DNA of 64,000 bases, from NCBI GenBank assembly GCA_035582835.1, contig JAYKAV010001300.1:1375823-1439822 (forward strand), written 5' to 3'. How positions within the stretch are numbered: position 1 is the stretch's first letter; each line of letters starts with the position of its first letter. The stretch comes from Phoebastria nigripes. Its lineage: Eukaryota; Chordata; Aves; Procellariiformes; Diomedeidae. Positions 39,731-51,434 of the stretch are shown here, in pieces. Below the pieces are notes generated by a model. It saw only the letters and a list, made by a program, of their open reading frames with translations, was not told the origin of the DNA and searched no databases. The position numbers and the translations under genes were made by a program.

Positions 39731-40707
39731 AAGAATATATAAAGAAGGAATACAGATAGTGGTACTGTTTGGGGCAGGGGTGTAGACATGAGCTCATTTA
39801 ACACTTTGCACTTTAAGAAAAAGATCCATTGAAAACTTTTTTTGGAATATTTGGCAAATTTTATTTACCAGTTGCTTTTTACTACATCATGGGTGAGGGA
39901 GCATAAAATGTATCTCTCTCATGAAAGGTTGGTGCAGAAAAGGTTAAAGATGCTGGTAAGAACAAGCTTCCAGAACCGATGGGAAGCGTGGTTTGTTAGT
40001 GAACTATGTGGAAATGCAGCTACAGGCATGATGCAGGGAGCTCTCAAACAGACCATTTACAAGTATGTGGTTGATTCTCGGTGTTTTCCTCCTCAGCCTT
40101 ACTCCCTGCTTTGAATTTCTCTACTCCGTACTTTCTTGGCTCTCAACAGAAATCTCTTGTATTCATCTCCACTTTAAACCTGTATTGTACTTTCTTGAAT
40201 AATCACATCCTGCTGCTGTACCAGAGATCCTAAAAGGAAGAGACCTGAATGGAGAAGAATCTGAGGGTTTTTTTAAATATAAATGACAAGGTGAAAAAAG
40301 AATTCATATTGCCTGCAGAGATAACGAGAGTAAATTATGCTTTTCTGTTTCCTAATGCATGTGTTGAGAGTGTGTGCCTTGAAAGGAGGATGGCTAAACA
40401 TAGGGAGGATGTCTTTGGAGGAAACCTGAGAGACACAAAGGAGAAGAGAGACTGATGGAGAAGGGGACAAATAAATGTAAGGAAAAAGAACATCAGGAAT
40501 GATACGGAAAGAACCTCAAGGAACTGGAAGCAGAGCATCAGCAGGAAGGGAAAAGAGATTAAGGAAATCTATGCAATTTATTATTTATACAGTTTATTTG
40601 GTCAGCCCATCTAAGCTCTCTTTAAATGATTCCCCTTTGTTCACATGACAGCTGGAAATCCACCAGTTTAAGTAGGCAATATTTGGCATAATAGGGCTCA
40701 TTACAGA

Positions 40708-40755
40708 GTTGGTTATAAATCTATCAGAGACGTTGGTTGTAAATGTATCAGAGAC
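40708..40755. repeat. Two-copy tandem duplication, 24 bp
   Basis: Two adjacent 24-bp units starting gttggtt and ending tatcagagac differ at only two positions (a/g and c/g). The duplication is somewhat older than the exact ones at 24.8 and 31.6 kb. Confidence 0.88.
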
Positions 40756-41817
40756 CTCTAAGCATTTTTACTACTCAAGAAAATTGCATAATTTAAAAGA
40801 TATTGCATTCACCTATCAGTGAATGGATGAACAAATGTCAGGCAGAAAACTCTGCCAACTTGGGAGTCCAGGTGAACTCCTCCTACATGACCACTGTTAT
40901 TTGCTGAGATTGTTACTTCTCAAGAAATGCAGGAAGATATTGCCACTTGGAACTCAGTGAAGAAATCTACTCAGCTTCACAAGTTTAAAAGCCAAAAGAA
41001 ATGAGTACTATGAATACCATGTCTCATTCTCCTTCTATAAGGACTGCATAATTTATAGATGTCTTGATCGTTTTCTGCAATTATTGTGGCAATCAATCCA
41101 TTAACACTGAAGAAAGCTGGTCACTTTAGATATCCAGTATAAATGTTTACCTTTCCTGAAGTCAATTACAAGAAAACTGCTTAGGAAAAAAAAAATTCTT
41201 AAAAAAACCCCAGATGAGCAGAAAACACACCTGTAATAAAAATTCAAAACATTAAAATTGAGCACAGTATAACAACTTTTGAAATGAGCCAAAATAACCC
41301 CAAAAATGTCAAAAAAATACAGCTACTACTCACCATGGTTACTTGATCTATCATCCTGGAGTATGAAACATTTCACAACTGAAGGCCATAAAAATGTGCT
41401 CAGAAGGATATACTTATAGCGTTTTGGCTCCTCACTGTTGTTTGTGTGGGAATTATTGTGACAGACAGTTCTGCTCTTTGCTTGTAACTACTGTGGCAGC
41501 CAGTGCTGCTGAATTAGTGCTCTTACTTTTATGAAAAGAAAAATATTGTTTCAACATTTCTTCAGGACTGAGGACACAATTTCAAATCTATGAGGAAGAA
41601 AACTGACAGTTTAAACTTTGAACTCCAACTAACACTGAGTTAGACAAAGAGGAGAATATACACCCTAACCATCACAGAACTTCATTGCTATATATGCAGT
41701 CAATATTATTTTACTTCATTTTTTAAACTAAAAGAAGATTAAGACAACTTTATTAAGATTATTCTGTGCAATTAGAACAAAACCCATCTACCCTGAATGA
41801 GGCATTTCAAAGATAGT

Positions 41818-41864
41818 TGAAATGTCAAAATTTCAAAATTTCAGCATTTCAAAATTTCTGAATT
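41818..41864. repeat. Short degenerate repeat of tttcaaaatttc
   Basis: The word tttcaaaatttc recurs at a spacing of about 16 bp inside a stretch made almost entirely of aaattt-like words, so it is partly self-complementary. Low-complexity slippage is the likely cause. Confidence 0.6.
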
Positions 41865-44800
41865 ATTAGTACAATAATGCCTAAGTACAACATAATCATA
41901 CCATGGACCAAATCAATGATCTCTCTGTTTTTCTTTTCTATATACCAAGTATTTTGAATAAAGGTATAAAAATTTTTACTCTCTTGAAGCATGAAGCCAA
42001 AAAGTCTTCATATATATTTATGTTACTATAAGTAGAAAACAACAATATCCTATCTAAATGGAGAACTGCCTGTTTCTTTTTATACTTGCTTCTACATCAG
42101 TATTTGTTCATCCTGTTGCAATGAAAGCCAAGGTCAGTTTAGCACTATGATAAAAAAAACCCTGTAGAAATTTAGGATATCTTGTACTTCTACTTTACTG
42201 TGTGTGACACTTGTTTACTCCCCAATGAACTTGGTTTTTTGTACACCCATTTTTTAACAGGTAGCATGAAAACTACACAGCTTGACGTGAAGAGTCAGCA
42301 TTCATTCAGAGTATTAAATACTTTTTTCTGTGTTACCAGTTCTGTTTTGCTCTCCATACAGCCTAAGTCTTGTTACTGATTGAGCTGTTCAGAACAGGTG
42401 TTTCTTCTTAGTGGCCACAGGGGCACAAGAAGGCTTTAAAAAGTTCTTGACAATATTAGGATGTTCAGCAGAGAACAGAGCAATTTGGCAAGATCTGTAG
42501 GAGTTCCTCCTCAACCATTTCACATTTGTCAAGGTCAAGTCTTCAATTTCCTAGTTTTCAGTGTCTTCTTATTCTTGACGTCTTCAAGTTGTATTTGTAC
42601 CTTCACAATCACATCATGCTACGTAATTACACCATTCTCTCAAAAAATACTCTAGCAAGGAATGGGAAAGCGCCCAGACTCACTACTTTGAGGTTTTTCT
42701 CCATCTCTACTGGCTCTGCAAAGAGAATTTCCATTAGTTCTGTGCAGAGGGTGGGAGCAATGAAATTCTGCACTGTTTTCCCAAGTGATATCAGCAATGA
42801 AGAAGAATGCTGGTAACAGATGTGGCAGAGCAATATTCTTCATATGCTGTTTTTCAATAAACCTTACAATGGTTGCATAAATTAGAGTTGTTTGACAGTG
42901 TGTTGTGTTGGGACTGGGTAGCTGAGAGCCTGGATACTGGATCAGCTTTCATCTGGAGTTGTAATTCTAAAACCAGTCTACTGGAAAAAGTTGCCCTAGC
43001 AGTAGAGAAATCACAGTTGAGACAGGCATAAAAAAAAAAGAAGCAATTCCTGTATACATACGAAAATGAGAAGAAAAAAAGGCATCAGTAGTCAACCAAC
43101 ACCCAGGGTAGGTTAGAGAAATAGCATATTCTCAATGTTACCTTGAGGGAATCTTATTTTTGGCAAAGGCAAGGATGTCTCACCTGAACACCCATCCCAT
43201 TTAAAAAGTGTTGCCAGCTAGGCTCAGAAGAAGTAAGTGTTAAACTCACCTCTGGTGACCTTGGTATTTACATTTTAAAAAGAAAACTTGTGTCAAATAA
43301 GAAACCCGTTTTCTTCCTTTTTTTAAACTTTATTTCCCCAGTGGAAGCATTTCAACAAAACCCATTTTGACCAAAATTTTCCACAAATTACAGATATTTC
43401 AGCAAAATATCAAACACCAAAATATTTCAGTGAAAAGTGGCAAGGCATCAGTTTGCAAAAGCCAAGGCACAAGCAACTTATTGAATAACACTGGTAAAAA
43501 ACAGATCTCTCCATGACCCCAGGACAAATGCTCCTACTCCAATTTCTTTGTGAGATTTCTCATTTAAACTAGTTCTTAATATATTTCATGACAGTTGCAG
43601 CGGGTTTCGTACAGTGCTAACTTTTACACATAACATGAGGCCATATGTCAACTGCTATGGCAGCCCAGTGGGAAATGCAACTTCTATGAAACCTTCTCTA
43701 TCATACATGCATTTCCCAAGGATTTAAGGTCAACTGGCTAATATAAAGCACTGGATAATGTAATTTACTGCATTTTAGGTAGGTCTTTAGAGGTCAAAAC
43801 TCACAACATTATTAATTGTACTACCAAAGAACCCAACTGTATGAACAGTATAAATATCAACAAGCACTAAGTGAGGAAGAAGAAGATTTACAGCCAATAT
43901 ATCTATTCATCATGTGTCATATCAATAGGACAGGTGATGCTTCCAGAAAAGCCTGCCAGGCCATCACCTGTGTTTATAACACTCTTGGTTTCTTCACATA
44001 TACATTTTAGCATGGTGCATTAAAGTTTTGCTGTTCAGCTTTAGAGAAACTCATCTACTACACAGTGGTGCTGTCTCATCTAAGTTAAAGCCATATGGTG
44101 TTTCCTTACAGATAATATGTCGTACTGTCAGGAAGATAATCGTATGTAGAGTGGCGATACACATCCATTTTGTGAAGTCTCTTAAAATTTACTTGGATAT
44201 CAATTTAAACTCACCGGGTTAAAACATCTGTGAGAAATTACAATTTTAATCAACTGTCTTGGACAACACGCTGTTGCCATGAAATCCTAATGCTACTTTC
44301 CAGTAGAGTAATGCTTCCCAAACAGAAGCAGAATGTTGAAATGAATGACGTGACAAAACTATCAATGGTAAAAAACCAAATCCAGAAAATAATTATTTTT
44401 AAATTCTTCAAGTAAAAATGCAGTAAGTTAAACCTAGGTAATACCAATATACTGAGAGAATATGTACAAAAGGAACATTTGACATGGATATCTAATATTT
44501 AAACAGCATGCATTTGTGTTCTTTTGAAAAATGTCCGGTTCAGAGATAGATACAGAATAGTTTTATTTGTACCCAACATTAATCCAATCAAAAAAGTCAG
44601 GAAAAAGTATAGTCTGCTTCTCACTCTTTAAAACAGGGACCTATACCTCACTGCAAAGTCAGCTGCACTTTTAAATCCAATTCATAGAATAATGCATCTC
44701 CAAGTTTGAAATTTTTCCAGCTTCTGAATACGTGTTTGAAAAAATAGCTCCTTAAACTGATTAAGTCCCTTGCCTAAGAAACATAAATGCAGATATTTTT

Positions 44801-45420
44801 GTCAACTACTATTCATGTTTGTATACTGACATATTTGCCAACCTTGAAACGTAGTAGTCTAAAAATAACTTTTAAGAAACCTTTAGATGAAATGTCCCGT
44901 TTCAACCTGTAATAAAATAAATATTTTTCCATAATGTCTCACAGGTTTGGAAGAAAACTAGCCTAGGTATCATATCTTTCCTTGGCTGCTGAAGGAGATG
45001 CCTAAGAAATGTGAAATGGTACTGGCAAATGGTAACCTCCCAGGCTGTCAAATCTTAGGCTGCACAAGACTAATAGCTCTTTTATAAAGCATCGCTCTTA
45101 GCAACACTCCTTAAGCCCAAAGGCTCAGAACATCAACTTTTTAAGGGAAAAGCAATAAAGGTTCACTAACATTGATAAGCTGCATTTTGATCCAAAAGCA
45201 AGTCACAGAACTCANTAACAGGTAGAATTATAAAGATAATGTACTGGGAATCCTACGGCTTGGTCATATGGAAGCTTAAAGTATTTAAGTTAATTTTGCT
45301 TTATTACAGGGTTTATGGTAATTTGTAGTCATGGTCTGCAGATTTCTTCTAAATGCTGTTTCTCTGCAAAGAACCCAAAGGGAGGCACAAAGAGCCACAG
45401 AATTTATTTTAGTTCTCTAA

Positions 45421-45428
45421 GTTTAAAG
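45421..45428. repeat. Candidate hAT target-site duplication, left copy
   Basis: The eight bases gtttaaag directly precede the CAGGAGTG terminus. Eight base pairs is the size hAT transposases create. The right copy was not found within the next few kilobases, so this is a hypothesis. Confidence 0.35.
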
Positions 45429-46146
45429 CAGGAGTGACCACTCTATGGCTCACATGCCATGAGGGATGCTATACACTCAGCTGTGACAGAACTCGTATCT
45501 CAAAGAGAGAAAGAATTATAAACCAGTGTGGCACTCCCAGAAAAAAAGACCTGTAAAGCAACAAAATTCAAGTAGCAAATAATCAAAATGAACAATTTTC
45601 GGTCAGGAAGACACCCAGTGATGAGAAGTTCTGCATGTAGTCACAGCAGCACAAATCCTTAACAGCTGCCTGCGGGCCTGGCATTGCATAGTACGAGGTT
45701 TGCCTCATCTATGACTGATGATGCTTCAGAAAAAGAAAATGATAAAGGGCAAAAAGCCCTCGGAGAATGCAGCCAGGGTTTTACCTGCCTCATTTTATGA
45801 AATAACTTCAAAAGTTACTTCAAATTTTGTTGTAAGTGGGTATGTTGTGATCGTGAACAAGAAGACCAAAACATCACCAAAAAAAAAGGGAAAAAAAAGA
45901 TGATGACACAGCAAGGAGAAAAATTAATACAATATGGGAAAGCCATGTCTTATTCACAGACTGATTTTCAGCCTGTTTGGCTTGTAAGACTACACCCACA
46001 AAGAAGTTCAATACAGGGTAGCATTTCATGGAAACCACAAAGAAATTATTCCACAGTATCTTGGCAAATGTGTTATGTGGTCATCTCTCATACCAGAAAG
46101 AACAACAACCACCCAGTAAAACATGCATTTGAAGTTCATTCATTCT

Positions 46147-46274
46147 GTACACACGCACACACACACAAAGACATATATATATATGTACTTTTACACACAC
46201 ACATATATATGGGTGTAGATATATAATGGCATAGCATATATACACACAAAGACATACCTATACACATAATATAC
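46147..46274. repeat. CA/TA microsatellite inside the hAT relic
   Basis: (AC)n blocks alternate with (TA)n blocks (acacacgcacacacacac, then atatatatatatgtac, then a similar repeat downstream). It lies between the putative N-terminal piece of the transposase and its first clear motif, so it has grown inside the dead element. It is probably polymorphic in length. Confidence 0.85.
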
Positions 46275-46389
46275 AGTAAAATCAAATGTAATCTATGATG
46301 ATGACATGAAATAACCCTAACTGCAATTTACAGGAAGCCGTAAAGAAGTGAAACAATAAGCCAGCACTGATGTGCATAGCAGTGACCCA

Positions 46390-47250
46390 GAAAAGCAGAT
46401 AACAATTGATGGGACTGTACTTTCACGTAATATAATGATGAAAAGGATTTGAGGAGGTGCCCAATGATATATCAACCCAAATTACTTCTTAAACAGCTAC
46501 ATATAAATAATTTTCACTTGCAAGTCATGAGAGTTGTCATCTTATTGTCACTATACAGCTGAGTGTTTTTGCTCAGTGTATGCATGGAAACTTGGCTATA
46601 ATTGAAGAACTGCCTTTGCTCACTTTCTTCTACCAACACTGCTCAAAGTTTGTTCAAAGAGTCGAAAAGATGCCTAAAAGTGTGACAGCTATTGGAAATG
46701 GTAGGCTTGATTAGACAGTGTATGCTCAAATGGGGCACATACCTTGACTGGTGAGGAGAACGGTTGTGCTGTCTTGCCAGAACATGCAAGAAGAAAAGTT
46801 TGTGCTGTCAATGTAAGTTTTTCAGATANTATGGTGCTATTCACCTAAAAGCCCCATCTGAGTCAAAGACTTGACATCATTTGTTCATGTTAAAAATTCT
46901 GCTCTTTGCTGCATCAACTAGGTATATGCTCATTAAATCACCAAAGCACTCATAACTTGTTCATTGAAGAAGCATGAGACAATATTCTATTGAAGTGCTC
47001 ATTGGCTGCCAAAAGGTAAAGCCTTTCAGAGGTTTGGAAACTATCAGGCTACAGTGTTTGTAAGAGATGTGTGAAGACTTGTTCATTAAGACTGCACCCA
47101 TTCAAAGACAAGACAAGGACCGGTTAAGTGATCTAGCTTTTCTTGCAAACTCATATTTCATTTCAACAGCTTTACACAGTTACTGCAGTTCAGACGTCAC
47201 CACAAACACTTACAAAAATCCTATTCTCCATTGCTTTGTCTGTACTATAA
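46390..47250 (+). pseudogene. hAT transposase pseudogene (GTF2IRD2/ZBED/SCAND3-like)
   Basis: Reading the forward frames together recovers the hAT transposase in its proper order. VLSRNIMMKRI (46417-46449) matches 'LSRNTVxRRI', and after a shift VPNDISTQI follows. FSLASHESC (46511-46537) matches the 'FSLALDESCD' region that carries the first catalytic aspartate, here replaced by H. QLSVFAQCMHGNLAIIEEL (46556-46612) follows in the same frame. VCSNGAHTLTGEENGCAVL (46720-46776) matches 'VCTDGAPAMTG', with the second catalytic D as N. AIHLKAPSESKT (46836-46871) matches 'CIIHRxALASKT'. LNHQSTHNLFIEEA (from 46933) and NILLKCS precede WLPKGKAFQRF (47003-47035), which matches 'VRWLSKGKVLQRF'. DRLSDLAFLAN (47118-47150) matches the 'WLCDLAFLxD' helix. 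The following HLNELNxxLQG part seems lost, and the frame continues with a decayed 'HFPxL..SSxDV' segment. Two catalytic aspartates are changed, and stops and frameshifts are frequent. A possible N-terminal piece, with SENAARVLPASFYEI, lies near 45760-45860. Confidence 0.87.
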
Positions 47251-48197
47251 AGTCCTTAGGTGAAGTAGCCCGGAATAGTTTTTACTTTCCCTTCTATCTG
47301 ATTTGGTAACTGATCTTCCATGGTGTTACTATGTCTTTGGAAAAATCATTGCTTTTCTTTCCTTCACTGCACTGGATTTTTGGAGCAAATTACTTTCATA
47401 CCTTGGTCTTTTTTTGACAATATTGTCAGTATTTATTTGACAGAAAGAAAAGAAAACCCCTCAAATCAGTGTATCTTTCCTTCTCTAAGGTAAGGGAGGC
47501 CTGGACATTGTAAAACAAGAAAGAGGGAAGGTAATGAGAGTATTTCGGAAGGAATTCCAGACCTGTGTCGTGGGTTACCTCTCACCAATACATAGAAGTT
47601 AGGCTGTGTGATTCTGACTTGACACAAGACTGCTGAAAGATGAGATAATCTAAACCGCTGTCCAGGCTCTGAATGACTTTGAATATCTTTTACAGAATGC
47701 CTCTGCATTAGCATTTCAGTTGGGACCAACAATGTGCTTTTGAATTAAATTTTGGTTGTTCCTCTTCACCATGCCTTGGTCTGCATCACAAAGCAGTCTC
47801 AGAGTGCACAAACAGGTTCCTTTCTGATGAAGCTAAACTGAAGGATGCACTTTGTGATCTCACTCTACTTGCTTCAGCCATGACTGGGTGTTCAGTCCAT
47901 GGGATCAGTCTAGAGGTAGTCCAAAAGAAAACACAGGAATGCTCACAGTGCGTCTGCTGGATCCTCAGCACCATCTGCTTTCCTACACAGAGCCTCTCCA
48001 TCGTGTAGCCTATCTTGTTAAGATATGCACAACTTTGGGAAGGCCTGTAATTTTTCACTGTGCCTAAATATACCTGGAGAGAAATATAACCAGCTCACAG
48101 TTATACCTTGAACACAATCCAGCCTATAACTACAAATAAGTTAGACGGCACTGGCTAGAATGGTTCCGGATTACCAAGGAAAAGATGACATTATAAA

Positions 48198-48233
48198 TTT
48201 AATTCTGAAATAATGTTTAATTCTGAAATAATT
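48198..48233. repeat. Two-copy tandem duplication, 18 bp
   Basis: The unit tttaattctgaaataatg is followed at once by tttaattctgaaataatt, with one mismatch at the last base. It is a small slippage duplication. Confidence 0.9.
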
Positions 48234-48257
48234 GGTGGATTAAATAAGGACAGCACA

Positions 48258-48312
48258 ATAGAAATCAGTGGAGTTAAAGTTGACTATGCCATCTGTGAAC
48301 TTGGCTCACAGG
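48258..48312. repeat. Old interspersed-repeat fragment
   Basis: The order gaaatcagtggagttaaag, then tgactatgccatctgtgaac, then ttggctcaca parallels a pattern I recall as common in sauropsid noncoding DNA: gaaatcaatggagttacac, then gatttacaccagctgaggat, then ctggcccaga. The family is not named here, and the assignment rests on recall of the pattern alone. Confidence 0.4.
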
Positions 48313-51308
48313 CTCATATTGCTAGTGGATGTTGGAAATAAAATTGCAATGCACTAATTACCTGCTTCTTAGGATCCCTATAAATACACTGAATATAGCA
48401 ACAATATTCTTAAGTGTTTAGTTAGTCCATAGATACTATTATGATAAACTATTTTCAGTCGGCTCTGGTTCATTATGTGTGTAAAATAGTAGTCAACTCT
48501 GACAACCACACTACATTAAAAACTCTTGCCAAGTGGCATGTATTTTAACAATGCACAAACTTTCTTAATGTGACCTATTTCAGATTATTACCATTTTCCA
48601 TAACCTTTTCAGAAGACTTAATAAAACCATTTAATCATTAAAGTTTGGGATCATTAATTTTTTTTTTCCCTGTGTATATTTTAGTTTGTAAACTTTGTAC
48701 TTTTAACTTGTATTTTAATCATGTAAGTTATAGAAAATAGCATAAGATATAATATTTTCTGCCAAAAAGTTCCAAGACTGGTAACTGTAGAGTTAAAAAA
48801 GAATAATTTCCTGCCTCTTAGTTTATTGTCGGGAGACAGATGGTACAGACAAAAGCATACTACGGTTCCCATTACAATGTTTGCAATGCCACTGAAAAAT
48901 AATTAGTGTTACTTCAGCATTCATGGAATTCCAGACTCCTGAAGTTGCATTAGTTGCTTGCATTGAAAAATGAAGAGCTTTGTGACTAAGCCTGTACAAC
49001 TGAAGGGTTTAACATTATCTTGTGAATCCAGCTAGCTCTTTCCTCCCTTCTTTATGTATTTCAAGCCAGAATGCTCACAGCCTTTTCCATATTTTGTCTA
49101 TAGGCATATACCTTTATAGCGCCTGTGATGTTTCAAATGCATAGTTTCCATTCCATGGGGCCAGGGTAAACACATTTCCAATTTCAAAGGTGTTTGTTTG
49201 TTTTGGTAATTCTAGATAGAGAGGTTCTGAAATTGGTATACACTCAGTTTTGTGTTTACCAAAAGGCTGTTTCAGATCAGAATTATTCCCATAGCTCTCA
49301 ACTTGCCAGAGTCCACATGTGTAGCATAATGTCTAATAAAGAATCAGAATGAGGGACTCCAAATATTTACTAAAGAAAAAAAAAAATAGCACCCCAAACT
49401 CAACATCCTTAAACCACCACAGACTTCATTCCACTTAAGAAACAGCTCTTGCTATATCATCATTTATTGGGGGTAAGGGGGAAAGTGTTGTCTCAAAGGT
49501 AATTTTAACAAGAAAATTGAGAGGAAAAGGAGCTTTTAAACTATGTAGAATGGTGATAACTTTGACTCTAATTATCTTTTACATGAAGAGATCCCTCAGA
49601 CTGAAGGACTTTTGAGAAACATGGTGGTTTCACGTTACTGTGGTAAACTAAACTGCAATCGAGAAGATGCCTTGGATTAGATATTTTGGTTACAAATTTG
49701 CAGTGCCTTGTCACAAGTTCTCTGAGGCTATTAATGTCACTATTATCTGTATAAGAGTGGTGCCTAGAAGACTCAGGTGAGATCAAATCTCTATCACTGT
49801 AGGTATTTTACAAGTGCTCTTGTACTCCCTCTCACATAAATACCAATGAAATATAATGAATGAAAAAAGAAAAATGGCAAGAACTGGAAAACTAGTTGCT
49901 CTGAGTCAAATAGGGCACGTCTATCCTGCCTTGCATTGGTCAAAGAGTGGACTTGGGCATGCTGTACCCCCTATACCCTACATACCACACTCTCAGGAAG
50001 ACCATACCACTAATTCACTGCTTATCCATCTCCTACAACACGACTGCACACCATGGCTGTGTAGAGCAACTCAGTAGGAGATTTATCGAGTCCCCAAGTT
50101 GGTGGCAAAGATGTGGAGTTCACACTATAAGCAATTCAGTGGGTTCCATTTTGAGATAACTAGTTTAGCCCTGCGGCCTGAGTTCTTGATAGCGTGCTGG
50201 AGGACATCTTCCTGCTTAATTTCATGTCAGGGGAATCCAGTTTGTGTGGTCTGAGGCTGCTTCATGGTACAAACCAAAGCTCATCACCTAAGTGAGTAAG
50301 TGAGGGTAACTGGGGGATGTGATTCAAAAGCACACTCCTGACCCAGACTGCAGCACTAATGTACACACATACGTAAGTGTTGTGCCACTCTAGGAAGAGT
50401 CTTGCCTCCTCTGTCAGTCAGCCCCACGGCATTACGGAATGGGGAGAGATAGATTCAGCCAGACACCGCCCATGCGCACTGCAAGAGGTGGCACACTTTG
50501 GGCAACTGGTCAAGGCTTCCCCCTCACTCAGCTCTAGGATGCCAACAAGGTCTGCAGCTTAAAATGGGCTTGTATCCAAACACCTTGGATTTGAGTGAAT
50601 TCTGGGTCAACCATCTATTTCTGGGAGAACAGCCAAAATGAATAAACCCAGATCCCCTCTCAGCCCAATGGCTTACCATCCAGAGCACATTTTTTCCCTC
50701 AGTCAATATATACTCCACAGAAGTGGTTGCCATAGCTCAATAACTTTACCATTATAAAGGAGTGAATTCACTCCCCTTGCAACATTTTTGTGTTGTCATA
50801 AGTTCATGTAAGCACCTGTATTTTAGAGCTAGCAATATGAAATCTCCAGTGGGACCACTATCTTTATAAAAGTTATTATACAATAGAAGGAAATTTCATT
50901 CTCCAGGTAATTCATGTGTGACTTACAATTTTTATTTTCTCTTGGTAATTTTTTCTCTCATCAGGAAAATATGTTTCATGGGTATATCATGTATCGTATT
51001 TTAAATAACAAATTTTAGCGCATGAAATCCAATACCACATTCATTATTTTAAATAAGACTAGGGAATCTAAAACTATAGAAAAAAAAGTGTTATATATGT
51101 TAATATATAAAAAAAGTTTATTAACCACATAAATATTTAAAAATAAGTGTTATATTAGAATTTTGGGAAATGCTGGTTACTTAAGGTACTTCTTAAAATC
51201 TAAATGGAAGAGCATTGCTCCTAAATATATCAATAGCCAACCATCTGAAATAGATGTTAACCGTTCCAGAGGAAACCTAACATTATTTTTCAAAGAATCC
51301 TACAAATA

Positions 51309-51434
51309 CTTATATTTATATATGAGTGCTTATATATATGTGTACATGCATATTTATGTATACACATACATGCATACATACCCAAAGTTACTTAATATGC
51401 ATATACTGAATGTTACATGTATGCATAAATGTGC
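51309..51434. repeat. Degenerate TA/TG/CA microsatellite
   Basis: About 125 bp of interrupted tatata, tgtacatgcat and cacatacatgcatacatac words. Many are palindromic (atgcat, tacatgta-like), so the strand is rich in small self-complementary motifs. A chance 101-codon frame crosses it and is not a gene. Confidence 0.75.

Larger units (their letters stand above)
33886..45428. other. Unique DNA with a GC-richer part, no gene seen
   Basis: No gene is recognised. The part at about 35480-36450 is GC-richer and holds the longest open frame in the window (151 codons, 35936-36391 plus). Its translation is proline- and serine-rich without any known domain, and other frames are open too, so I do not call it coding. 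Two short tandem duplications lie near 39.7 and 40.7 kb. The rest is AT-rich. Confidence 0.5.
45429..47430 (+). mobile_element. Dead hAT-superfamily DNA transposon
   Basis: The left end reads CAGGAGTGACCACTCTATGG, then ctcacatgcc. This is close to the 'CAGGGGTGGCCAACCTGTGG' terminus I know for vertebrate hAT elements of the Charlie-like group. An 8-bp candidate target-site copy, gtttaaag, precedes it (45421-45428); hAT elements make 8-bp duplications. About 1 kb inside, a decayed transposase in the same orientation runs from about 46400 to 47250 (see that entry). I could not find a convincing right terminus or the second gtttaaag, so the 3' boundary is approximate and the end may be deleted. 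A CA/TA microsatellite (46147-46274) lies inside and helps account for a transposase N-terminal region that is longer and more disrupted than expected. The element is non-functional. Confidence 0.8.

Noticed and set aside
46147..46274. CRISPR-like array of short repeats
   Set aside because: These are dinucleotide microsatellites without spacers, in a vertebrate genome.
49860..50740. Possible old LTR or retroviral fragment
   Set aside because: The base composition differs from its flanks, but there are no TG...CA ends, no paired repeats and no retroviral motif in any frame.
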